Assembly (NCBI GenBank): GCA_020633415.1
Contig: JACKDQ010000002.1
Coordinates: 248,001 to 312,000 of the forward strand
DNA: 64,000 nucleotides
Reading direction: 5' to 3'
Source of the DNA: Deltaproteobacteria bacterium
Lineage (GTDB): Bacteria; Myxococcota_A; Polyangia; GCA-2747355
The notes under the pieces were generated by a model. It was not told the DNA's origin. It saw only the letters and a program-made list of their open reading frames with translations, and searched no databases. Made by a program: the position numbers and the translations under genes. This document shows, piece after piece, positions 16,265 to 25,907 of the stretch (its first letter is position 1; each line of letters begins with the position of its first letter).

Positions 16265-16513
16265 GTGGAGGGCGAGCACTTCGTCGCCGGACCGTGGTTC
16301 ACGGTCGCCTCCAGTAGCAACGTTTGGCACACACTAGATCGCATCTGGCTCAGCGACGCGGGGAGGAACACCTCGGTGCGCATACAAATCCGGATGACCT
16401 TGGAGGACCCTGATGCACCAATGCCCGATAGCACGCCCACGCACCAAGCAGCTCTTCGTGGCCGCGATCGCGCTGATTCTCGTGTTGGGATTGCCGCCCA
16501 CGCTGAGCGCTGA
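16265..16513 (+). pseudogene. In-frame continuation of the 15650 gene after the TGA
   Basis: The 82 codons after the TGA begin with GTG and keep coding character for about the first 50: EGEHFVAGPWFTVASSS, then DRIWLSDAGRN, then RIQIRM. These read as beta strands of the same exported domain. A CGA-to-TGA change (Arg to stop) would explain the break. The last 34 codons overlap the signal peptide of the DUF2330 gene and look less protein-like. It could also be re-initiated at the GTG, or the TGA could be a sequencing error. Confidence 0.45.
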
Positions 16514-18923
16514 TCCTTGCGGGATGGTGCCGCCAATTTATGACGGACCGGGACGGCCGATCACGCGCGTCGGCGCCCAGCAGACTTACGTTTTCTACCA
16601 TCAGGGTGTCGAAACGTTTGTGATCCGCCCCGGCTTCCGCGGCAAGGTCGACAACTTCGGCATGCTGATTCCCTTCCCAACCCCACCGGCGATCCGAAAG
16701 GTCGCCGATCAAACGTTCGCTCAGATCGCAGCGGCGATCGACCCGCCTGAAATCGTCGCCTACGTCTACCGACGGCACTTCCGACGGAAGTCTGGACGCG
16801 GTCGAGCGCCGGCACCTGCGCGCCAAGCGTCGCTGGCCACAGGCAAGCGCGACGTGCGCGTGCTGCGCAAAGAAGCGATCGGCATGTATGAAGTAGCAGT
16901 CTTAGAGGCCGGCAGCGCGCAGGCGCTCAAACGCTGGATGGACAGCCACGGCTACAAGTACCCCGACGGGATGGATCAAGCTTGCGAAGACTATGTCAAG
17001 GCGGGTTGGTGTTTCGTTGCCGTGAAAACCCGCGTCGGGCCCAAGGCGCCACTCGATCCAAAGCCTGGAATGCGCCAGGCGAAGACCGCTTTACCCGACA
17101 GCCACGACTTCCAGGGGCACGTCCAAGGAATGGGCTTTCGCTTCCGCAGCAAACAGCTCGTTGTACCGATGCGGCTATCGGCCTTTAACGAAGGGCGTCT
17201 GCGCAACATCGTCTACCTGCTTACCGATGGACCGCGCAAAATCCAACGCATCGCTGATAAGTACGTCGTTCGCCAACTGCCCGGCTGGCAAGTCTATCGC
17301 AATCTCACCCGCCCACTGCCGCTGCGCGTGGTCGGCGGCTCATACCGCGACCTACGGCCCTGGCAGCGGCAGAACCTCAGCGTCCGTCGCAACCCTGAGC
17401 CCCACAATGGCATCGCCGCCGAGCTGTTCGCCTCGGATCTACTCGCCGCGCAAAAGCGTCGGCTCTCGCACCGCTTTGAGGAGCGAGAGAAGGCGCTGCT
17501 CAACATCGGCGAAAACCTCGGTCTTCGCGGCCCGGCGATCGACCAACTCCACGCCAAAGCACTGGAGGAACACCGCAGCAAAGCGCTGCGCTACGCGCTC
17601 TCGGCGATCAAACAGCTAACGCTCAATGTGGTCGACGGAGACTTTCCACGCGAGGTGCTGGCCAACAGCAATCTGCAGTTCGCCTGGTATCGCATGCCGG
17701 GCGAGCGCAACAACAAGCGCAACTACGACGCGACGCACCAAGGGCCCACCCCCTACCAGCCCGCAGGCAAGCTCTATCGCGGTGCGCTGCCAGCGACGCC
17801 AGCTCAACAGCAGCGCCTAGCGAGCCATTCAACACTGTGGGTCGTCGGCGTTAGCAGTGGTGCCGCGCTGCTGCTTCTGCTCGCTGCGCTGTTTTGGCGC
17901 CGGGCAACAGCGCCGCTCCTCGGATTGCTGTTGGTCGCGTGGGTCAGCAATGCGCGGGCCGAGTCGCTCGATGCCTTGCTCGGCAAGCTGAAGCAACCCA
18001 AACAAGCACCCCAAGCAGCCAAAGCACTCGCCGCGTTGGGCGAACCCGCGATATCCAAACTGCTCAACATCGCCTTCGACGCGGACGACCTCGAGACCCG
18101 CGGTTGGGCACTGGTCGCGATCGGGCAAAGCGGCGCGCGACGCGCTGATGGCGAACTGAAGAAACTCCACGACAACCCAAACCATCCGCTGCTCGTCCGC
18201 ACCTGGGCAGCAGCAGCACGCATCAACCTCGCCGCAGACGCCAACGCACTGATGGCAATGACCGAACTGACCGGCCGCTTTCCCGCCACAGCGCGTCCGC
18301 TTGGCCAACGGCTCACACGTGTGCTGGCTCAGAATAAGCAGCTCGACACCGAAGGACTGTTGATGGTTTCGGCGCGACTGCCGGCGCTGCGCAGCAGCCT
18401 ATCCCCGCTGATCCTAGCGCTACCTGCCAAGCAGCTGGTCGAGGTGATGGTCCGTGGAAAGTCGGCGAGCAGCCGTCAACAAGCCGCCGCTTATTTGGCG
18501 ACCCAAGGCCGAAGCAACGCGGCAAGCGACACGGTTATCGCCGCGGTGATCGCGGCCTATCGCTTCGACCGTCGCGCCAAGCAAGTCCCCTGGCAAGGTG
18601 GCGCGCTGTTCATCCCCAGCCTCAACTGGAAAGCCGAGTCAGCGCGTCGCTTGGTCGGCAACCTCTTGCGCTGGCACCTCTGGTGCGAACATCGCGGGCG
18701 TAGCGATCTGCAGCGCCAGCTACACAACAATCTGCGCAGCCTGGCACTCGCCTCTGCGGCCGGCTACCGATCCCCCGGCTGGAGCAACGTCAGTGTCGAA
18801 AGCTGGCTGCGCAGCTGGGCCGCGGTCGTCGGCAGGTCGGGCATCGCGCGGCTGCTCGCCGAGCAAGGGTTGGCCGGCGAGCCGCGCTACAAGATCCTGC
18901 TCTCCTCGTTGGCCGAGCGTTAG
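16413..18923 (+). CDS. DUF2330 domain protein with C-terminal HEAT-like repeats
   Basis: This 836-residue exported protein has a signal peptide (residues 10-32) followed by a DUF2330 domain. The family start is clear: CGMVPPIYDGPG, RVGAQQTYVFYHQGVETFVI and MLIPFPTPPAIRKV. A single transmembrane helix lies at about residues 475-495 (TLWVVGVSSGAALLLLLAALFWRR), with a second hydrophobic stretch just after it. The remaining 300 residues are Ala/Leu-rich helical repeats (for example ALAALGEPAISKLLNIAFDA) like HEAT repeats. ATG 16413 has an excellent GGAGG site seven bases upstream. The function of DUF2330 is unknown; the layout suggests a surface domain tied to a helical scaffold. Confidence 0.8.
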   Translation: MHQCPIARPRTKQLFVAAIALILVLGLPPTLSADPCGMVPPIYDGPGRPITRVGAQQTYVFYHQGVETFVIRPGFRGKVDNFGMLIPFPTPPAIRKVADQTFAQIAAAIDPPEIVAYVYRRHFRRKSGRGRAPAPARQASLATGKRDVRVLRKEAIGMYEVAVLEAGSAQALKRWMDSHGYKYPDGMDQACEDYVKAGWCFVAVKTRVGPKAPLDPKPGMRQAKTALPDSHDFQGHVQGMGFRFRSKQLVVPMRLSAFNEGRLRNIVYLLTDGPRKIQRIADKYVVRQLPGWQVYRNLTRPLPLRVVGGSYRDLRPWQRQNLSVRRNPEPHNGIAAELFASDLLAAQKRRLSHRFEEREKALLNIGENLGLRGPAIDQLHAKALEEHRSKALRYALSAIKQLTLNVVDGDFPREVLANSNLQFAWYRMPGERNNKRNYDATHQGPTPYQPAGKLYRGALPATPAQQQRLASHSTLWVVGVSSGAALLLLLAALFWRRATAPLLGLLLVAWVSNARAESLDALLGKLKQPKQAPQAAKALAALGEPAISKLLNIAFDADDLETRGWALVAIGQSGARRADGELKKLHDNPNHPLLVRTWAAAARINLAADANALMAMTELTGRFPATARPLGQRLTRVLAQNKQLDTEGLLMVSARLPALRSSLSPLILALPAKQLVEVMVRGKSASSRQQAAAYLATQGRSNAASDTVIAAVIAAYRFDRRAKQVPWQGGALFIPSLNWKAESARRLVGNLLRWHLWCEHRGRSDLQRQLHNNLRSLALASAAGYRSPGWSNVSVESWLRSWAAVVGRSGIARLLAEQGLAGEPRYKILLSSLAER

Positions 18924-18980
18924 CCCGCATCGCACACCCACCCACAGCGCCCGCCCTGTCATTACTTTATCAAAATTTTA

Positions 18981-19015
18981 GTATTTTAAAATACGTAAAA
19001 CATTGCGCGTATTTT
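18981..19015. repeat. AT-rich palindromes upstream of flagellin
   Basis: GTATTTTAAAATAC (18981-18994) is a perfect 14-base palindrome. Its right half, AAAATACG (18988-18995), is repeated in inverted form as CGTATTTT (19008-19015). They lie in an AT-rich island (about 18955-19100) that contrasts sharply with the GC-rich surroundings, 31 bases upstream of the sigma-28 promoter. They could be a regulator site or an UP-like element. Confidence 0.5.
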
Positions 19016-19045
19016 CATTTATTTAATCCAAATGCTTATTTTAAA

Positions 19046-19072
19046 TAAACAATGTACTAGATTCGCCGATTT
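19046..19072 (+). promoter_or_regulatory. Sigma-28 (FliA) promoter for flagellin
   Basis: TAAA (19046-19049), exactly 15 bases, then GCCGATTT (19065-19072) matches the sigma-28 consensus TAAA-N15-GCCGATAA at all but the last two bases. It would start transcription near 19079, about 40 bases before the flagellin ATG. The match to gene type makes this one of the firmer regulatory calls. Confidence 0.8.
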
Positions 19073-19117
19073 ACTTTTTAGAATTTTCAGTGCACTATGA
19101 TACGCAAGAGGTGACTC

Positions 19118-19921
19118 ATGGGCACGATCGGCGCAATCGGTACCACCCCAAACTTCACCCGTTCCCTCTCCGAGAGCCGCAAGCGCGTTGAGCATGCGAT
19201 GCAGATCATCTCCGGCGGTGGAAGGGTCATCGACAGCAGCCGAGCCTCCCTGGCGGCACTCGGTGAAAAGCTCGCCGCCGAGATCCGCTCGGTGCGGCAA
19301 ACCGCGAAAAACATCGGCCAAGGCGAGGCGATGGTGCAAACCGCCGAGGCGGCCTTTGCCAGCCACCGAGACATCCTGGACCGGCTCAGTGAGCTGGCGG
19401 TGCAGGCGGCCCATGCCCCGTTGACCGATGAAGACCGCAAGGCGATCTCGGGAGAGACCAGCCAGCTCGTCGCGGAATTTGAACGGATATCCAAAGGCAC
19501 CGTCTACAACGGTGAGCAGCTAAGCGGCTCGATCAAGGACATTCAGGTCGGCCCTGACCAAGGCGACACGCTAACGATCCAGGTCCCGGAGATCGATTCG
19601 GCATCGACGGCGATCAGCGGAATCGACCTTTCGACGACCGCTGCGGCAGTCGCCGCCGCGGGCATCATCGACAAAGCCCAGACGACGGTTTCCGAAGCGC
19701 GCTCGTTCCTCGCCGCGCAGTGGCATGGGCTCGACGCGGCACGCAGCAGCGCCAATGCGCGACTCGAAGCCGTGGCGGTTTCTCACAACCAAATCGCCTC
19801 CGGCGACATCGGTTACGAAGCGTCGCAACTGACGATGGGAAAAAACCAGCTCCGCGCCGGCATCAAGGTCCAAAAGGCCGACCTTTCCACGCGAGGATTG
19901 CTGATCCGTCTGCTCGGCTAG
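19118..19921 (+). CDS. fliC: Flagellin
   Basis: This 267-residue flagellin holds only the conserved D0/D1 cores. The N-terminal part has RVEHAMQIISGGGRV, GEAMVQTAEAAF, LSELAVQAAHAP and YNGEQL in family order, and the C-terminal part is a long amphipathic helix ending in LSTRGLLIRLLG. The variable D2/D3 domains are absent, which is common in short flagellins. AAGAGG lies seven bases before ATG 19118. No other flagellar gene is in the window, so it is an isolated filament gene read from its own sigma-28 promoter. Confidence 0.88.
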   Translation: MGTIGAIGTTPNFTRSLSESRKRVEHAMQIISGGGRVIDSSRASLAALGEKLAAEIRSVRQTAKNIGQGEAMVQTAEAAFASHRDILDRLSELAVQAAHAPLTDEDRKAISGETSQLVAEFERISKGTVYNGEQLSGSIKDIQVGPDQGDTLTIQVPEIDSASTAISGIDLSTTAAAVAAAGIIDKAQTTVSEARSFLAAQWHGLDAARSSANARLEAVAVSHNQIASGDIGYEASQLTMGKNQLRAGIKVQKADLSTRGLLIRLLG

Positions 19922-19955
19922 TTCCGAGCCGCTGACTCGCCGCTCTGCTGGTTTT

Positions 19956-19971
19956 CCGCTACCCTTAGCGG
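19956..19971. repeat. Short hairpin just before the amrS start
   Basis: CCGCTA (19956-19961) and TAGCGG (19966-19971) form a perfect six-base stem with a four-base loop, ending one base before the TTG start of the next gene. There is no T-run after it, so it is not a standard terminator. It could slow flagellin readthrough or mask the next ribosome site. Confidence 0.35.
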
Positions 19972-19972
19972 G

Positions 19973-21051
<1,079 letters not shown>

Positions 21052-21055
<4 letters not shown>

Positions 21056-21753
21056 AGAAAGCAACTTGCGTGATTCGATTGGGCCCTTGCCTCGTCCCCG
21101 AGGCTGGGCAGTTCGATCAGCTGATCGCCGCCGCAGGTGATCTCAACAGCGTGCAATGCTACGATGCACCGGCCGGCGAAGCGCTACCCGATCCCGATCG
21201 CGTCCACTGCGCGGTATTGACCGGCTCGGCAGCGATGGTCACCGACCACCATCCATGGAGCGAGCTCGCAGCAGAGTGGACGCAGCGCTATCTCGAACTC
21301 GAGCGTCCGTTACTCGGCATCTGTTACGGACACCAGTTGATCGCCTACGCGCTGGGCGCACCGGTCGGCAAGAATCCCGCTGGCCGAGAGATCGGAACCA
21401 TCGAGGTCAAACTGAGCCCGGCGGCTCAACATGACCCCGTGTTCGGCAACCTGCCCAAGCAACTTCGCGTCCACTCCAGCCATCTAGAGAGCGTGTTGGC
21501 GCTTCCCCCAGGCGCGGAGCTGCTCGGTAGCAGCGCTCGCGACGCACATCAGGTCGTGCGATTTGCGCCATGCGCGTGGGGCGTGCAGTTTCACCCGGAG
21601 TTCACCGCCCAAGTCATGCGCGGCTATATCGACCAGCGCAGTGCAGCGGTGCGCGACGAAGGCGGCGATCCCCAAGCGCTACGCGACGCCGTAGCAAGCA
21701 CGAACGACGGGCCCCAACTGCTGCGCGCGTTCTTCGCCTACGCCGATCGCTAG
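21052..21753 (+). CDS. Class I glutamine amidotransferase (GuaA N-terminal-like)
   Basis: This 233-residue stand-alone amidotransferase has the nucleophile elbow LGICYGHQLIAYALG (Cys near residue 89), the motif VHSSHLESV, and the His-Glu pair in GVQFHPEF. It releases ammonia from glutamine or hydrolyses a gamma-glutamyl bond; the substrate cannot be read from sequence. ATG 21052 with AAGGATGG upstream overlaps the amrS stop, so the two are co-translated. A gamma-glutamyl hydrolase role would fit the glutamine-synthetase-family ligase at 38609, but that gene is 17 kb away. Confidence 0.8.
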
Positions 21754-21763
21754 CAGGACCGTG

Positions 21764-23977
21764 CTATTGAATCGGCTTCTGTTCCCGCCAACGCCGGTAG
21801 GAAGCGACAACCTGAGTGTCCTTGGCGATCGGCACGTTGATAAACACCAACGAGTTGGAGGCGGCAACGTAGTCGAATCCCTTGGCGCGGCTGCGCTGCA
21901 GCTTCTGTCCAGCGACCGCAACGGCGATCGACGTCGAAATCGGCACATACTCGAGCACTGCCGGGCTGGACGCCCCAGCAATCGAGTCGATCATTAGCTG
22001 AAGCGACGTGCCGAGGTTGAGTTGGCATATGTCGGCCGTGGTCCCACCCGTGGCCTTGATCAACTCGTAGGCACCGTGCCCTGTTTCTGGTCCACAGCTC
22101 GAGGTGCAGACCGCGCCAATCTGATGAACGATCGCGCGACCGTCGGTGCCATGGGTCGCATCCTGGCCGGTGAACAGCGTAAGCCAGGGCTTGATCGCCG
22201 CGTCGACCTTCTGTTGCTCCGAGGCGGGCAATACACAGTTCGTCGGGCGACCGCTGCTGGCGTAGTAACTGCCGGTAAGTTTGCTCTTCAGCTCCTGGGT
22301 CATCTCGTCGGTCGCCAGGATCACCACAACCGTGGCATCGGGGCGAATGCGATCCTCGCGATTGGCAGCACGCGGCAAGTGGCGTCGCACAGCCTCGTAG
22401 GCGTGGGTCAAGACATACTCGCTACCGCCCTCGGCGTACGGCGGGTCGGCCACACAATCTTTGAAAAGTTGGCGCTCAGACGATTTCAAGAAGCGATCAG
22501 TGCCCCCCGATCCCGAGCCGCCCTGGGCACTGCAAAGCTTGCCCATGATCGTTCCCCCACCGGGCGCTTTGACCCCAGCGACGCCGACGCGAAAGTCGAG
22601 CCCCGACTTGAGCGCGCGGGCAAAAAAGTCGTCTGCGTTGTTGATGATATTCTGCCGGTTGTCGCTCATCGAGCCTGAATCGTCGACAACCCAGATGATG
22701 TCAGCGATCGGATTCCGTGAGAGCACGAATGGATCGCACTCGACGACATGCGAGTTGGTTGTCTTCGCCAGACCTGTACCGTTGGAAACGTCGTCGACGA
22801 GCAGCTGTGTCGCGTTGCTGACGTCGTTGAACATCGATTTAGTCGCCAACCCGCCGACGATCAACACCGCACCGTCACTGCGCAGCAAGGTCTGAAAACG
22901 CAGCACGAAATCGGTCGACGTCGGACCGAACTCCTGCGTCGGCAAACTGCCGAATTTGCTCCCCCCCAGCAGCACCTTGAGCAACGCGTTGCGCAGGGCA
23001 ACCAGCCCATGTGTCGTGCTCATCTGGATTTCGACCTGAGTCGAAACGATCGTGTCGAACCCATCGTGACTCTTGAGCCGCGTACCCGAGGAGGATTGCG
23101 CCGCGCTTTGCCGCCCCGGAATCTTGTTGATGTCCGCGACGACCTCGTCGACTAGCGCGCTGATGTCTTTGCCCGCAGCCTGCGCGCGCATCACGACGAA
23201 CCCTGCGACCATCTTTTTGGGATCTTTGGAGTCGAACAGCGCCGCGGCCTCTTGAGCCCCAGGATTGGTCAGCGTCAGGTCGCCATAAAGAGCGTCGGTC
23301 TCGAGGGCTAGCTTCCAGACTGCGCTGCTATGCACGGTGATCGGCTTGAGACCCGCATCGGGATCGTTCTCGTTGGTCTGACGGCAAACAAACGTCGGCA
23401 GTTCCTTGTCCTTCTGCCCGGGGAAGGTTGTGTCCTTGAGGCGATCGCTTTCGCCGTTGGCGCAGCGAAAATCCACCGGCGGCGTACAAGTCCCGGACTG
23501 ACAGGTTTGTCCCGCGCCGCACTCGTCGGCCCTAGGATCTGCACAACCGATGCGCTTTTCGCCGCAAGTCGCCAGACAGCAGCCGAGCAGACCATCGCCG
23601 TTGAGGTCCTCGTCCTTGTCGTCGACCCCATCCCCATCGGAATCGCTATCGAGAAAGTTGGGCACCTTGTCGAGGTCGGTATCGGCGCTTCCCTCGACGC
23701 TATCGGGCACGCCGTCGCCGTCGGAGTCAGTATCGAGATAGTTGGGGATCGTGTCACCGTCGGCGTCGGCAGCCGGACTCGTGCAGCCTTCAACCTCGTC
23801 GGGGATACCATCTCCGTCGGCATCTTGGCCGGGCGTACACGGCGTAAATCCGCGGTCGTAGCGCACACCACCGCCGTCGGGTTCAACAAACTCCGATCCG
23901 CCGCAGGTCAAAAATGTCGCGGACGCCGCCACGACGATCGAACCGAGGACCAAGAAACCGCAAAGCGTGCGCCGCAT
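21764..23977 (-). CDS. Lipoprotein with thrombospondin type 3 repeats and a vWA domain
   Basis: This 737-residue exported protein has a signal with a Cys at residue 25 (SATFLTCGG). A calcium-binding thrombospondin type 3 region follows at about residues 50-135 (DADGDGIPDEVEG, DSDGDGVPDSVEG and similar). The middle part (180-430) is Cys-poor and unassigned. A von Willebrand A domain lies at about residues 460-680, with the metal site DDSGSMS in IIWVVDDSGSMSDNRQNI. The layout matches secreted vWA proteins of Myxococcota that are thought to bind ligands or metals at the cell surface. Its right-hand neighbour ends 187 bases away; no promoter stood out. Confidence 0.8.
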   Translation of the reverse strand: MRRTLCGFLVLGSIVVAASATFLTCGGSEFVEPDGGGVRYDRGFTPCTPGQDADGDGIPDEVEGCTSPAADADGDTIPNYLDTDSDGDGVPDSVEGSADTDLDKVPNFLDSDSDGDGVDDKDEDLNGDGLLGCCLATCGEKRIGCADPRADECGAGQTCQSGTCTPPVDFRCANGESDRLKDTTFPGQKDKELPTFVCRQTNENDPDAGLKPITVHSSAVWKLALETDALYGDLTLTNPGAQEAAALFDSKDPKKMVAGFVVMRAQAAGKDISALVDEVVADINKIPGRQSAAQSSSGTRLKSHDGFDTIVSTQVEIQMSTTHGLVALRNALLKVLLGGSKFGSLPTQEFGPTSTDFVLRFQTLLRSDGAVLIVGGLATKSMFNDVSNATQLLVDDVSNGTGLAKTTNSHVVECDPFVLSRNPIADIIWVVDDSGSMSDNRQNIINNADDFFARALKSGLDFRVGVAGVKAPGGGTIMGKLCSAQGGSGSGGTDRFLKSSERQLFKDCVADPPYAEGGSEYVLTHAYEAVRRHLPRAANREDRIRPDATVVVILATDEMTQELKSKLTGSYYASSGRPTNCVLPASEQQKVDAAIKPWLTLFTGQDATHGTDGRAIVHQIGAVCTSSCGPETGHGAYELIKATGGTTADICQLNLGTSLQLMIDSIAGASSPAVLEYVPISTSIAVAVAGQKLQRSRAKGFDYVAASNSLVFINVPIAKDTQVVASYRRWREQKPIQ

Positions 23978-24164
23978 GGTGTACCCCCGCTCGAATTCTG
24001 GGACATTCCAGCCGGTGACGCAAGCGTGACCCCGACTCAGCGCCGCAACACGGCGAGAATCGGCCGACGCAATAGCCCTTCAATGCCCTAGTTCACCGAA
24101 GAGCGGGTATTGCCGCTCCATCGCTCACGCGAGCAGCGCAAAAACCAGGTCCGTCGTCGCTTAA

Positions 24165-25907
24165 CTAGCGTTGGTAGACCGAGACCAGCGGTACACCATC
24201 GAGCGTCAGGACCTTCGTCGGCGAGGGGTGACCATAGCTGCGCCAGATCCAGTAGTCGTATTTGTTGAAATGCAGCTCGTGAACGACCATCGCAGCCCGC
24301 GAGGCTTGGATTGCCGGCAGCTCCATGCCCGAGTAGCGGATGTCGTTGCGCAACAGCCCCGCCCGACGGTAGGCGGCATAACTTGCGTAGTTGACGTCGT
24401 GGAAATAGACGCTGGTATTGCCGCGCAGCTCGCTGTTGAGCCACGGCAGAAGCTGCCGCGGCGCGTAGCCCCAAAACTGCCGATTGAGCCCGAGGTCTGC
24501 GCCGCCCGCCACGCCACCCGCGATCGCGTTGTACTGAGACAAACCGAACGGATGGGTCTGATAGATGTTCAATGCCCCGGGCAGCGCCACGACCAGCGCC
24601 AGTCCTACCGCGGCCAATGCGCGCCGACGCGCAACGAGACCGAGTCGCGCCAACAGGCGGCTAGCCGCAACGCCAGCGAGCAGAGCAACAAAGGGATAGG
24701 CCGGCAGCCAATGCTTTGTGCCACCAAAAATCGGCGTATTGGGATGTGCGATCAGCAGGATCGGAATCAGCGCGGTCAGCGTCAACAGCAGACCGATCCG
24801 CGGATCGAGCCCTTTGGCCGGACGCAACCAACTCCGCCGAGCAGGGAAACGAAAGGGACTATCCTCACGCGGCGGACGTTGTCGACGGATCCGCGCGAGC
24901 GCCAGGCCCGCTGGCCGGCGCAGATAAACGAAACCGCCGGCCAGCGCCAGCAGCAACGTCACCGTCGGGACCGTAAACAACGTCATCACAAACGGATAGC
25001 TGATCGGCAAAGGCGGCCGCCCATAGTTGGTGCCGAGAAACTCCATGTTGTAATAGGCGTGATGCAGATGAAACGCGAAGTAATCTTGGACGTGCTTGAC
25101 CGTGTCGAACCACAACCACGGCCAATGCAGATAGAACACCAGCGGGCCGATCAACGCCATCGAAACAAAAACCAACGGTATCCGCGGAAGGCGTAGTGGC
25201 CGCAGCGAAAGATCGGGCCAGACGACGACCAAATAGTGGAGCAGCAGGAAACCAGGCATGATCCAAGCGTTGTGCTTGGTCGCCAAGGCGATCCCCCAAC
25301 AGACACCTGCAGCGAGCGCCCAACGCAACTGCATCAGACCACGCAAATATGCGTAGATCGCCAACAACCAGGTCGACATGATCGCCGTATCGAAACAGGC
25401 GAGCTGTCCGTGGAAGAAAACACGCGGCATGGTCCACAAGACCAGCGCCGCGATCAGCCCCGCGGTACGACTCTCGATCCGCACACCGAGCAGATAGACC
25501 AAAGAGATCGCCAGACCGGTCAACAGCCAGGCGGGCAGGCGAAAAGCCGATATCTCGTCGAGCAGCGCCTGGCGCTTGTCGGGTCCATGAAACAGCCGCC
25601 AGGAGAGCGCAAACGCGGTCTTGAGCAGCACCGGGTGCTCGTTGTTGGTGTGAAAGTATTGACTGATCTGAGCCTTCGAGAAGGCCTTCGAGCGCGGGTC
25701 GCCAAGCTTGGCAAACCATCCCCAGTAGGCGCGCGCCGCGTCGAAGTACGTTCCCTCGTCGCGCATCACGCCAAGGTTGCGCTGCGCCAGGCCAAGCGAT
25801 CCGGCCGCAGCAAACAGCAACAGCAAAGCAAACAATCGATCGCGCCAGGGCAAACGGCCGAGCAGCCCAGGACGCTCCCCATCAACACGTGCAGTCGTAC
25901 GACTCAC
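24165..25907 (-). CDS. GT-C family glycosyltransferase (ArnT/PMT-like membrane protein)
   Basis: This 580-residue protein has about 10-12 transmembrane helices. Its first external loop carries the Asp-Glu pair (D50-E51 in GVMRDEGTYFDAARAYW) that is catalytic in GT39/GT83-type enzymes using polyprenyl-phosphate sugars. RIESRTAGLIAALVLWTMPRVFFHGQ after helix 3 and AIATKHNAWI-like motifs (here GIALATKHNAWIMPGF) are also typical. The donor and acceptor are unknown. The GTG start at 25907 overlaps the stop of the gene upstream by four bases (GTGA), so the two act as a pair. Confidence 0.82.
   Translation of the reverse strand: MSRTTARVDGERPGLLGRLPWRDRLFALLLLFAAAGSLGLAQRNLGVMRDEGTYFDAARAYWGWFAKLGDPRSKAFSKAQISQYFHTNNEHPVLLKTAFALSWRLFHGPDKRQALLDEISAFRLPAWLLTGLAISLVYLLGVRIESRTAGLIAALVLWTMPRVFFHGQLACFDTAIMSTWLLAIYAYLRGLMQLRWALAAGVCWGIALATKHNAWIMPGFLLLHYLVVVWPDLSLRPLRLPRIPLVFVSMALIGPLVFYLHWPWLWFDTVKHVQDYFAFHLHHAYYNMEFLGTNYGRPPLPISYPFVMTLFTVPTVTLLLALAGGFVYLRRPAGLALARIRRQRPPREDSPFRFPARRSWLRPAKGLDPRIGLLLTLTALIPILLIAHPNTPIFGGTKHWLPAYPFVALLAGVAASRLLARLGLVARRRALAAVGLALVVALPGALNIYQTHPFGLSQYNAIAGGVAGGADLGLNRQFWGYAPRQLLPWLNSELRGNTSVYFHDVNYASYAAYRRAGLLRNDIRYSGMELPAIQASRAAMVVHELHFNKYDYWIWRSYGHPSPTKVLTLDGVPLVSVYQR

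Noticed and set aside
19956..19971. Terminator after flagellin
   Set aside because: The six-base stem has no T-run, so I list it only as a hairpin.
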